Source: Streptomyces ureilyticus
GTDB taxonomy: Bacteria; Actinomycetota; Actinomycetes; Streptomycetales; Streptomycetaceae
Length of the DNA: 53,985 nucleotides
Direction of reading: 5' to 3'
Assembly (NCBI RefSeq): GCF_011045025.1
Contig: NZ_JAAKZX010000044.1
Location: 1 to 53,985, forward strand
Position 1 is the stretch's first letter, and every line of letters begins with the position of its first letter. Shown here piece after piece: positions 33,121 through 41,112 of the stretch. The notes beneath the pieces are model-generated. The model worked only from the letters and a program-made list of their open reading frames with translations. It was not told the origin of the DNA and searched no databases. Made by a program: the position numbers and the translations under genes.

Positions 33121-34215
33121 TCAGAGCCGGCCAGTGATCGCCTGGAGGCCGATACCGGCGCCGCCGACGGCGGCCCACAGGATCGCGCCCAGCAGCAGGG
33201 GGCGCGGGCCGGCCTCGCGCAGCTGCGAGAACTTCAGGGACAGACCGATCCCTGACAGGGCCAGGGTGATCAGAAACGTGCTGATCATTGGTAGTACAGA
33301 CTGCCATGAGGCAGGGATGCCGTCATATGTGGCGACGGCTGACGCGGTAAGGAAACCGACGACGAACACGGGGAAGGCGCGCCATATTCGCTTGCCCGTG
33401 CTCTCGTCCTGCCGGACGTCCCGGGCTCTCCGGCCAAAGGACTGCCACAGCACCAGGGCTGCGCAGATTGGCACGATCATGAGACTGCGGGTCAGTTTGA
33501 CCACTACCGCGTACTGTCCGGCCTCGGTTCCGTAGCTGTAGGAGGTGGCGACGACCGAGGACGTGTCGTTGATCGCGGTGCCGCTCCACAGCCCGAACGC
33601 TTCCTGTGACATCCCGAGAAGATGGCCCACCGGAGGGAACAGGACAACCGCGGCGATGTTGAAGGCGAAGATGGTGCCGAGGGAGTAAGCGACCCGGGCC
33701 TGAGCGGCGCCGACGGCGGCGGTTACCGCGGCGATCGCCGAGGCTCCGCAGATGCCCGTGCCGACTCCGATCAGCAGTCTCGTCTCACGGTGGATCCCCA
33801 GCAGTCCGCCGACGGCCCAGGCGCCGAGCAGAGCCACGGCCAGCGTGCCCAGCATGACGGGGAGCGACCCCAAGCCGACTCTCAACACGGCGCCAAGAGG
33901 AAGCCCTGCCCCGAGCACGATGACGGACACCTGCAGGACCTGTCTGCCCACGACCGCGAACCCGGGGCGCAGACGCTCGGCCGTTGTGGGTCGGGCGATC
34001 CGTCTCAGCAGGGCTCCGGCAAGAGCACCCACCACGATCCCGAACACCGGGCCGCCCACGGCCGGGAGGAGACGGCCCAGCCAGGCGGCCGGCAGCGCGA
34101 CTGCCACCGCCACCGCCAGTCCCGGCAGTACCGCACCCGACGCGCGCCCTGCGCGCCTCGTACCGGCGAGCACGCGTGGCAGCGGCTTGACCGGCAGGGC
34201 GTGGGACGATTCCAT
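33121..34215 (-). CDS. YeiH/UPF0324 family putative sulfate (sulfite) exporter
   Basis: A 364-aa polytopic membrane protein with about ten hydrophobic segments. GVGTGICGASAIAAVTAAVG and FGLWSGTAINDTSSVVATSY are the conserved signatures of the YeiH (Cons_hypoth698) family, annotated as putative sulfate exporters. The ATG at 34215 follows GGAAGGGAG. It is divergent from a LysR gene, the same arrangement as yeiE/yeiH in enterobacteria. In this island its likely job is to remove sulfite or sulfate released by desulfonation; that is inference from context. Confidence 0.87.
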   Translation of the reverse strand: MESSHALPVKPLPRVLAGTRRAGRASGAVLPGLAVAVAVALPAAWLGRLLPAVGGPVFGIVVGALAGALLRRIARPTTAERLRPGFAVVGRQVLQVSVIVLGAGLPLGAVLRVGLGSLPVMLGTLAVALLGAWAVGGLLGIHRETRLLIGVGTGICGASAIAAVTAAVGAAQARVAYSLGTIFAFNIAAVVLFPPVGHLLGMSQEAFGLWSGTAINDTSSVVATSYSYGTEAGQYAVVVKLTRSLMIVPICAALVLWQSFGRRARDVRQDESTGKRIWRAFPVFVVGFLTASAVATYDGIPASWQSVLPMISTFLITLALSGIGLSLKFSQLREAGPRPLLLGAILWAAVGGAGIGLQAITGRL

Positions 34216-34360
34216 GACGTCTCCCTTCCTGTGTCCGTTTCCTGCATCGTTTTCTGCGTCCGTGTGCGATTCGCGCTTGATTCGTATGACGACCCGCAAT
34301 GCACGATGGCCGCGTCCTGCCGTCCGCGGTAGAGACCCGTTTCCGAGGAGGTCATAAGCA

Positions 34361-35398
34361 GTGCTGATGGGTCTTCCGCCGGGGACACCGGAACTCAAAG
34401 TGCTGGACTTGCTGGTCTCCGTCGCTCAGACCGGCAGTCTCGGCCGGGCCGCCGCGCGGCACGGGATGAGCCAGCCGGCGGCGAGCATGCGGATCACGGC
34501 CCTGGAGCGGCAGCTGCGGCTGGTACTGCTCGAACGTGGCCCCACCGGGTCACGCCTCACCCCGGCCGGGACCGCTGTCGTGGACTGGGCGCTGCCGGTG
34601 CTCGACGCGGCCCGGGCGCTGGTCAGTGGCGTCGCCGCGCTCCACGCGGATCAGCAGGGCCGGCTGCGGATCGCCGCGTCGATGACCATCGCGGATCACC
34701 GGGTGCCGGGATGGCTGATGGCCTTGCGCACCAGACTTCCCGAGGTCAGGGTCGCTTTGCGCGTCGGCAACTCGTCACAGGTCGCCGACATGGTGCGGGA
34801 CCGTGAGGCCGACCTCGGCTTCGTCGAGGGTCCGCACGCGCCACACGGTCTCCGTAGCCGTACCGTCGCCGACGACGAGCTGGTCGTGGTGGTCGCGCCG
34901 GGGCACCCGTGGGCCAGACGCAGACAGCCGCTGCCTCTGCGGACGCTGGCGGCGACTCCCCTGATCGTGCGCGAACAGGGCTCGGGCACGCGCGACGCCG
35001 TATGGGAAGTCCTCTGCCGTTACGCGGGCACCACCGTCCTCCCGCATGCTGTCGACACCTCCTCTCCTCCTGTGTCTTCGGTCCGGACCTCTCCTGCCAG
35101 GGCTTCGGGGAGCGCCGTCGAAGGTATCCCCACCCGGCCGGAAAACCGTGCCGAACCGGCGCCGCCCGCGGCGGAACTGGGTTCCACCACCGCCATCAAG
35201 TCGGCTGTGTCCGCGGGCGACGCACCCGCCGTGCTGAGCCGTCTCGCCGTATCTGCCGAACTCGATGACCGGCGGCTGATCAGTGTGCCGCTGGAGGAAC
35301 CCGCCCTGCTGCGACGGCGGTTCCGGGCCGTCTGGCTGCAGGAGACGCCTCCGGTGGGGCCGACGGCCACACTGCTGACTCTGGTCTCCCGCAGATAG
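34361..35398 (+). CDS. LysR family transcriptional regulator with an in-frame insertion
   Basis: N-terminal HTH (SLGRAAARHGMSQPAASMRI, then TALERQLRLVLLERG) and a periplasmic-binding-like effector domain (RLRIAASMTIADHRVPGWL; ELGSTTAIKSAV). I use the GTG at 34361 because GAGGAGG lies 9 bp upstream; an ATG 6 bp later is also possible. Typical length is ~300 aa; here it is 345. The excess is mainly a Pro/Ser-rich stretch (about residues 225-270) between the two halves of the effector domain, with T-ending codons unlike the rest. Divergent from the YeiH gene, it probably regulates that exporter and perhaps the sulfur operon. Confidence 0.87.
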   Translation: MLMGLPPGTPELKVLDLLVSVAQTGSLGRAAARHGMSQPAASMRITALERQLRLVLLERGPTGSRLTPAGTAVVDWALPVLDAARALVSGVAALHADQQGRLRIAASMTIADHRVPGWLMALRTRLPEVRVALRVGNSSQVADMVRDREADLGFVEGPHAPHGLRSRTVADDELVVVVAPGHPWARRRQPLPLRTLAATPLIVREQGSGTRDAVWEVLCRYAGTTVLPHAVDTSSPPVSSVRTSPARASGSAVEGIPTRPENRAEPAPPAAELGSTTAIKSAVSAGDAPAVLSRLAVSAELDDRRLISVPLEEPALLRRRFRAVWLQETPPVGPTATLLTLVSRR

Positions 35399-35716
35399 CG
35401 GGCAGGGGCACAAGCCCGGCCGTGCGCGACGAGCATCGGAGCGCCTCGGGAGGCCCCGCTGTCATCACGCACGAGGCCGTGCCCTGCGGTCCGAGGCTCC
35501 CTGCCCGGGACACGGAGGCGTCGACCGCCGGCCCACCAGAACCGCTGCACACCTGGTGCCCGTAAGCCCCACCGCTGCTCAGAGCCCTGGCGGTACCGGC
35601 TCGCTCATGTCTGTCCTCCCAGGTCAGCAGGGTGCGGGAGGGTGAAGAGGCTGGCGTAACCGGTGCGTAATTCCGGCAACCGGTCGGCGTAACACGTCGT
35701 CCCCAGCATTCCGGCC
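35399..35716. other. Intergenic region upstream of the island operon, with repeats and a 9-codon ORF
   Basis: 318 bp without a full gene. On the minus strand GGGAGG lies 6 bp before an ATG at 35608, opening a 9-codon frame (MSEPVPPGL, stop at 35579). On the plus strand, near 35653-35694, GGCGTAAC occurs twice with AACCGGT repeats between the copies (GTAACCGGTGCGTAATT, then CAACCGGTCGGCGTAAC). These repeats sit just upstream of the GntR gene and are the best candidate operator for the operon. Confidence 0.4.
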
Positions 35717-36502
35717 ATGACAGGGATCATCGCTGGTGGCAGAGGTTCAGGTAGCCGTGTCGCACCGGTGCGGCGGATTCGGGACGTACTGCGCACCCGC
35801 ATTCTCACGGGCGTATACGGAACCCGGCCGCTGCCCTCCGAGGCGGCGCTGGCCGCTGAACTGGGCGCCAGCCGCAACGTCGTCCGGGACGTCCTCGCGC
35901 TGCTGCGCATGGAGGGCCTGATCGACCGGATCCCCGGCGTTGGAACGTTCGTCGTGTCGGGAAAGGCCGTGCAGGGACTGGATCGGCTGCGCGGACTCGC
36001 GGAGAGCTTCGACACCGGCTGCGACCGTGTGGTCAACCAGGTGCTGCTGGCGGACACCGTGCCCGCCACACCCACTGTGGCAGAGCGCCTTGAAGTCGCA
36101 CCGGGCACCGAGGTGATCGCCCTGGAGCGGGTTCGGATGCTCGACGACCAGCCCCTGTCACTGGACGCCAGCTACCTTCCCGCGGACATCGGCCGACCCC
36201 TGCTGGAGATGGACCTCGCGCGGCACGACGTCTTCGGGCTGATCGAGGGCGAACTGGGCCTGTGTCTGGGCGCGGCCGCGCTGTCCATCGAGGCGATCGC
36301 CGCCGACCGCACAGTCGCCGGGCTGCTGCGGGTGCCCGACGGCTTTCCCCTGTTGTTCCTCGAACGGCTGACATACACGGACGCGGGCCGGCCGATCGAT
36401 CTCGAGTTCGTCCGCTTCCGCGGCGACCGGATGTCCCTGGCTGCCTGGCTTCACCGCACCCCCGACCCGCTCTCGAACCACCCTTCCTCCGAAAGGGGCT
36501 GA
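35717..36502 (+). CDS. GntR/HutC family regulator, first gene of the island operon
   Basis: A 261-aa regulator: winged helix (LPSEAALAAELGASRNVVRD) and a UTRA effector domain (residues ~95-240; VIALERVRMLDDQPLSLDAS and LFLERLTYTDAGRPIDLEFV). UTRA domains bind small ligands, so this is the likely sensor of the operon's substrate. It ends 5 bp before the flavoprotein gene, so it is probably autoregulated together with the pathway. The start follows a weak Shine-Dalgarno sequence; an ATG in the same region is the only reasonable choice. Confidence 0.88.
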   Translation: MTGIIAGGRGSGSRVAPVRRIRDVLRTRILTGVYGTRPLPSEAALAAELGASRNVVRDVLALLRMEGLIDRIPGVGTFVVSGKAVQGLDRLRGLAESFDTGCDRVVNQVLLADTVPATPTVAERLEVAPGTEVIALERVRMLDDQPLSLDASYLPADIGRPLLEMDLARHDVFGLIEGELGLCLGAAALSIEAIAADRTVAGLLRVPDGFPLLFLERLTYTDAGRPIDLEFVRFRGDRMSLAAWLHRTPDPLSNHPSSERG

Positions 36503-36507
36503 CTTCC

Positions 36508-38292
36508 GTGCAGATCCCACCTCAGTCACAGCGGCGCGAATATGCCTGCGACGTCCTCATCGTCGGCGGGGGCACCGCCGGAACAATGGCGGCCCTGACC
36601 GCGGCCGCGAACGGCGCCGACGTGCTGCTGCTGGAGAAGGCGCACGTGCGTCACTCCGGAGCCCTGGCCATGGGCATGGACGGGGTGAACAACGCAGTCG
36701 TTCCGGGTAAGGCCACCCCCGAGGACTACGTCGCCGACATCACCCTCGCCAACGACGGCATCGTCAACCAGCGCACCATCTACGAGACCGCGACCCGCGG
36801 CTTCGGCATGGTGCAGCGGCTGGAGGGCTACGGCGTCAAGTTCGAGAAGGACGAACACAACGAGTACGCCGTGCGCAAGGTGCACCGCTCGGGCAGCTAT
36901 GTGCTGCCCATGCCGGAGGGCCGCGACGTCAAGAAGGTCCTGTACCGCACGCTGCGCGCCCGCCATGTGCGATCCCGGGTCACGATCGAGAACCGGATCA
37001 TGCCGGTGCGGGTCCTCACCGTGGACGGCCGGGCGGTCGGCGCGGTGGGATTCGACACCCGGTCCGGGGAGTTCGTCACCATCTCGGCCGGGGCGGTGAT
37101 CCTGGCCGCCGGGGCCTGCGGCCGCCTGGGCCTCCCGGCCAGCGGTTATCTGTACGGCACGTACGAGAACCCCACCAATGCCGGCGACGGCTACGCGATG
37201 GCGTACCACGCGGGCGCGGAACTGTCCGGCATCGAGTGCTTCCAGATCAACCCGCTCATCAAGGACTACAACGGGCCGGCGTGCGCGTACGTCGCCAATC
37301 CCTTCGGGGGCTACACGGTCAACGCCGACGGGAACCGGTTCGTCGACTGCGACTACTGGTCCGGCCAGATGATGGCCGAGGTCAAGCGTGAACTGGACAG
37401 CGCCCGCGGCCCCATCTACCTCAAGCTCAGCCATCTGCCGGACGCCACGATCAATCAGATCGAGGGCATCCTGCACACCACCGAGCGGCCCACCCGCGGC
37501 ACCTTCCACGAAGGCCGGGGCCACGACTACCGCACCCGTGACATCGAGATGCACGTCTCGGAGATCGGGCTGTGCAGCGGCCACTCCGCCTCCGGCGTCT
37601 GGGTCGACGAGCACGCCGCCACCACCGTGCCGGGCCTGTACGCGGCCGGAGACATGGCCTGCGTACCGCACAACTACATGATCGGCGCCTTCGTCTACGG
37701 GGACATCGCCGGCGAGCACGCCACCGCCTTCGCCACCTCCGCCGGCCGCCCCGCACTGCCCGAGGACCAGATCACGGCGGCGCACGAACTGATCTACCGG
37801 CCGCTGTCCCATCCGGACGGACCGCCTCAGCCGCAGGTGGAGTACAAGCTTCGCCGCTTCGTCAACGACTACCTCCAGCCGCCCAAGACAGAGCGTTACC
37901 TGACCCTCGGTCTGGAGGCGTTCGGGCGGATGAGCCGCGAGATCGCCGGTATGGGGGCCCGCACTCCCCATGAGCTGATGCGCTGCGCCGAGGTCACCTT
38001 CATCCGGGACTGCGCCGAGATGGCCGCGCGTGCCTCACTGGCCCGTACGGAGAGCCGCTGGGGCCTCTACCACCAGCGCGCCGACTGGCCGGAGCAGGAT
38101 GACGCCAACTGGTTCCGTCATCTGAACCTGCGCAAGCGCCAAGCGGAAGAGGCCGGTGGGAGCGGGGAGATGGAGACGCTGACCCGGCCGATAGCACCGT
38201 ATATCGTGCCGGTTCCCGGTTTCACTCGCCCGGACGGGGTGCCGGACGTGCCCGCCCCGGCCGGTGCCGACCTGGCGGCGGTGTGGGGATGA
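36508..38292 (+). CDS. FAD-dependent reductase of the AprA/fumarate reductase family (AsfA-like)
   Basis: A 594-aa flavoprotein. The Rossmann FAD motif DVLIVGGGTAGTMAALTAAA is at the N-terminus; RHSGALAMGMDGVNN, GAVILAAGACGRLGLP and VPGLYAAGDMACVPHNYMIG are family landmarks; the C-terminal LARTESRWGLYHQRADWPEQ is of the SdhA/FrdA type. The overall pattern is nearer to adenylylsulfate reductase alpha (AprA) than to aspartate oxidase or SdhA. Next to a small ferredoxin and sulfonate-type ABC genes it resembles AsfA, required for arylsulfonate use in Pseudomonas putida. GTG start at 36508. Electron acceptor and substrate are not determinable from sequence. Confidence 0.87.
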   Translation: MQIPPQSQRREYACDVLIVGGGTAGTMAALTAAANGADVLLLEKAHVRHSGALAMGMDGVNNAVVPGKATPEDYVADITLANDGIVNQRTIYETATRGFGMVQRLEGYGVKFEKDEHNEYAVRKVHRSGSYVLPMPEGRDVKKVLYRTLRARHVRSRVTIENRIMPVRVLTVDGRAVGAVGFDTRSGEFVTISAGAVILAAGACGRLGLPASGYLYGTYENPTNAGDGYAMAYHAGAELSGIECFQINPLIKDYNGPACAYVANPFGGYTVNADGNRFVDCDYWSGQMMAEVKRELDSARGPIYLKLSHLPDATINQIEGILHTTERPTRGTFHEGRGHDYRTRDIEMHVSEIGLCSGHSASGVWVDEHAATTVPGLYAAGDMACVPHNYMIGAFVYGDIAGEHATAFATSAGRPALPEDQITAAHELIYRPLSHPDGPPQPQVEYKLRRFVNDYLQPPKTERYLTLGLEAFGRMSREIAGMGARTPHELMRCAEVTFIRDCAEMAARASLARTESRWGLYHQRADWPEQDDANWFRHLNLRKRQAEEAGGSGEMETLTRPIAPYIVPVPGFTRPDGVPDVPAPAGADLAAVWG

Positions 38293-39266
38293 CCGGCAGC
38301 GCGCCCGCGCAGGGCGGCCCCCACCGCATCGTGGCGCTCCTCGAACTCGCCGATGAGGCGCCGACCATGGTGGAACTGGCGGAGTTCCTCACCGACACCG
38401 ACCCCGGTGTACGCCGCACCGCGTTGACCGTGCTCAGTGAGGCCGCCGAATCCTGGGAGGAGCCATCGGCGGTCTTCGCCGCAGCTCTACTGGACCCCGC
38501 GGAACCGGTTCGCCGCGCCGCCATCGAACTGCTCAGCGAACTGCGCGAAGTGCTGGTGCCCGGCGAGGATTTCACGCGGTCGCTGCGCGAGGCGTGCGGG
38601 CATCCCGACGCGGATGTCCGGTCCGCCGCCGTGGTCGCCTTGTGGCGTCATCGGCTTTGTGGCATCGAGGAGTTGACCGCACTGCTGTCCGACCCCGACG
38701 AGTCCGTGCGCTGCGAGATCGTTCTCGGACTCGTCTCCCTGGACGCCCTCGACGCGCTGGCGGACACCGCGGACGACCCGGCCGCCGCGGTACGTCTCGC
38801 CGTGGCCCGAGGGCTGGCCGCCGTCGGAGACCCGCGAGGCGCCGCCACCCTGATACGCCTCGCCGAGGATGCCGACGTCCTGGTCCGGGCGGCCGCTCTG
38901 TCCGCCATGGCGCACACCGGCTGTACCGAGCAGGCGGCGGCCCTGGCCCGTACGGCACTGGCCGATCCCGCCTGGCAGATCAGGCAGGGGGCGGCGGCCG
39001 CACTGGCGGTGGCGGATCCCCAGGAGGCGGCCGCCCCGCTGATCGCCGCGACCCAGGACACCAACCTTGACGTACGCAAGGCCGCCGTCCGCGCCCTCGG
39101 GGGTCTGTCGGCGGGCCGCCCGGAGGTCCGGGCCGCGCTCGAGGCAGCCGTTGCCGACGTGGACGCCGATGTCCGCGCCTTCGCCCGTATGGGCCTGACC
39201 GACGCACGTACCGACCTCACCGAAACCCCGCCCACCGACACCGCACAGGCTGAAGGAGACCACTGA
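38289..39266 (+). CDS. HEAT-repeat protein
   Basis: A 325-aa alpha-solenoid: repeated ~30-residue units such as DPGVRRTALTVLSEA, EPVRRAAIELLSEL, DADVRSAAVVALWRH, DESVRCEIVLGLVSL, AAVRLAVARGLAAVG and NLDVRKAAVRALGGL, about nine in all. No catalytic motif, signal peptide or cysteine cluster. Its ATG overlaps the flavoprotein stop as ATGA, and its own stop overlaps the ferredoxin start, so the three are stoichiometrically coupled. I infer a scaffold or assembly factor for the flavoprotein-ferredoxin complex; HEAT proteins also serve as cofactor-lyase-like chaperones. Confidence 0.85.
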   Translation: MTGSAPAQGGPHRIVALLELADEAPTMVELAEFLTDTDPGVRRTALTVLSEAAESWEEPSAVFAAALLDPAEPVRRAAIELLSELREVLVPGEDFTRSLREACGHPDADVRSAAVVALWRHRLCGIEELTALLSDPDESVRCEIVLGLVSLDALDALADTADDPAAAVRLAVARGLAAVGDPRGAATLIRLAEDADVLVRAAALSAMAHTGCTEQAAALARTALADPAWQIRQGAAAALAVADPQEAAAPLIAATQDTNLDVRKAAVRALGGLSAGRPEVRAALEAAVADVDADVRAFARMGLTDARTDLTETPPTDTAQAEGDH

Positions 39267-39493
39267 TGGCGCAAGCGTCCAACCGGGTCGACGTACCCGT
39301 CACCATCGACGAATCCAAATGCATCGACGGATGCACCCTCTGCGTGGACATGTGCCCGCTGGACTCACTGGCCATCCATCCCGAGACCGGCAAGGCGTAC
39401 ATGCACGTCGACGAGTGCTGGTACTGCGGTCCCTGCGCGGCCCGTTGCCCGGTCGACGCGGTCACGGTCGACATCCCCTTCCTGCTGCGGTGA
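39266..39493 (+). CDS. 2x[4Fe-4S] ferredoxin (AprB/AsfB-like)
   Basis: A 75-aa ferredoxin with two cluster motifs: CIDGCTLCVDMCPLD (first spacing CxxxC rather than CxxC) and CWYCGPCAARCPVDAV. It overlaps the HEAT gene by one base (TGATG). APS reductase beta subunits have a similar unequal pair of clusters but carry a C-terminal tail that is absent here. It is the obvious electron donor to the flavoprotein encoded two genes upstream. Confidence 0.92.
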   Translation: MAQASNRVDVPVTIDESKCIDGCTLCVDMCPLDSLAIHPETGKAYMHVDECWYCGPCAARCPVDAVTVDIPFLLR

Positions 39494-39505
39494 GTGGAGC
39501 CTGAC

Positions 39506-40969
39506 ATGTACCCCTTTCCGCACCCCGTCCCACGGCTCTCGCTCCCGCCGGGGTCTCGCCGCGGCCGGCCATTGCTCGCCGCGCTCTCAGTACTGGTGCT
39601 CGGCGCCAGTGCCTGCGGTACCGACACCTCGGCCGGCTCCTCGACCGTGGTGGTCAACATCGGGTACCAGTCCAAGACCATCAACACCGTCACCGCCGGC
39701 ACCCTGCTGCGCGACCGCGGCACATTCGAGCGCAAGCTGAACGCCATCGGCAAGTCCAAAGGAGTGCGCTACAAGGTCGTCTGGCAGGACTTCCCCTCGG
39801 GGCCCCCACTGACCGCCCAGATGATCGCCGGCAAGGTGGACATCGGCTCCATGGGCGACTATCCGGTCCTCGTCAACGGCTCGAAGACCGCCGAGTTCCC
39901 CGACTCCAGGTCGGAGCTGGTCGCGGTCACCGGCTACAACCTGCGTGGATCGCTCAACCAGGTCGTCGTGCCGAAGGATTCCTCGGCACAGAAGCTGACC
40001 GATCTGCGCGGCAAGGTGCTGTCCACGAGTGTCGGTTCGGCCGCACACGGAATGCTCGTGAACGCTCTGCGGAAGAACGGGCTGAGCCCGGACGACGTCA
40101 AGCTGCTCAACCAGGAACCGGCGGTCGGCGCCTCGGCGCTGGAGGGCGAACAGGTCGCCGCGCTGTCACAGTTCGTGCCCTGGCCGCAGCTGATGGTGTT
40201 CCGGAAGCAGGGCAGGCTGCTCTACGACGGCGGATCCAACGGCGTCCCGACGTTCCACGCCGTCGTCTCCCGCAAGGCGTACGCCGACGATCACCCCGAA
40301 GTGATGCGGGCCTTCCTGGAGTCGGTCCGCGACACCGCGGACCACCTCAACAAGAATCCGCTGGCCGCCGCTCAGCAGGTCGCCAAGGTCACGGGTATCG
40401 AACCCGAGGTGGTCTACCTCTACAACGGGCCCAGTGGCCTGGTGACCTTCGACCCGACCATCAAGCCCCAGCTGGTCGACGCGCTCTCCGAGGACCTGCC
40501 CTTCCTCAAGGACCTCGGCTCGGTCAAGGACCTGGACCTGGATACGTTCGTCAACGACAGCTACCTGCGCGAGATCTACGGCTCCTCGTACGACGCCGCC
40601 AGTAAGAGCACCATGTCCCCGAGCATGCTGAGCGGCCAAGACCCGGTCTGCCACGAGCCCGTCAAGGATCCGCGCACCGCCTCGGAAGTGTGGTTCACCG
40701 GCCGGAAGTCGACCGGGGTCGCGGCGACCCCCACCTGCCTGCTGCGGCAGATCGCCGCCTATGACGGGGACGTACGCGCCGCCTACGTACCGGACGCCAA
40801 GCACGGGACCCGGATGTTCGCATCCGCCGCGACCTGGGTGCTGGACCCCGAACGGTCCGCGAACTCCCGGCTGCTGCCGTTCGCGGTCGCCGCGGACGCG
40901 GATGCCTATCTGGCGGACCACTCCGGCGCCCGCAAGCTCGGCTACGAGTCGGCACTGGAGGATTCGTGA
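39506..40969 (+). CDS. SsuA/TauA-like ABC substrate-binding lipoprotein fused to a NosL-like domain
   Basis: A 487-aa exported protein. The N-terminal hydrophobic segment LLAALSVLVLGASACG ends in a lipobox-like cysteine. Residues ~45-370 are a nitrate/sulfonate/taurine-type binding domain (NIGYQSKTINTVTAGTLL; MIAGKVDIGSMGDYPVLVNG). Residues ~380-487 resemble NosL: VCHEP, TPTCLLRQIAAYDGDVRAAY, VPDAKHGTRM and PFAVAADADAYLADHSGA. NosL proteins bind Cu(I) and assist nitrous oxide reductase; the fusion suggests metal binding near the importer. It precedes its permease by 143 bp. The NosL assignment is by pattern and should be checked. Confidence 0.82.
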   Translation: MYPFPHPVPRLSLPPGSRRGRPLLAALSVLVLGASACGTDTSAGSSTVVVNIGYQSKTINTVTAGTLLRDRGTFERKLNAIGKSKGVRYKVVWQDFPSGPPLTAQMIAGKVDIGSMGDYPVLVNGSKTAEFPDSRSELVAVTGYNLRGSLNQVVVPKDSSAQKLTDLRGKVLSTSVGSAAHGMLVNALRKNGLSPDDVKLLNQEPAVGASALEGEQVAALSQFVPWPQLMVFRKQGRLLYDGGSNGVPTFHAVVSRKAYADDHPEVMRAFLESVRDTADHLNKNPLAAAQQVAKVTGIEPEVVYLYNGPSGLVTFDPTIKPQLVDALSEDLPFLKDLGSVKDLDLDTFVNDSYLREIYGSSYDAASKSTMSPSMLSGQDPVCHEPVKDPRTASEVWFTGRKSTGVAATPTCLLRQIAAYDGDVRAAYVPDAKHGTRMFASAATWVLDPERSANSRLLPFAVAADADAYLADHSGARKLGYESALEDS

Positions 40970-41112
40970 GCCGGCGGCAGTCGCAGCACCCGCACATATC
41001 GCAGAGCTGAGCAGGTATCGCACAACTCGCGGCACCCGCCGAACTTCCAGGGCGGCTGCCGCGGGATACCGCCGCTCAACAGGTAGCGCAGGTAGCCAAG
41101 GAAAGAGGACGC

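Noticed and set aside
36508..39493. Calling the flavoprotein and ferredoxin a dissimilatory APS reductase (aprAB)
   Set aside because: The ferredoxin lacks the AprB C-terminal tail, there is no sat or dsr gene, and the context is an importer and KorAB in an apparent aerobe.
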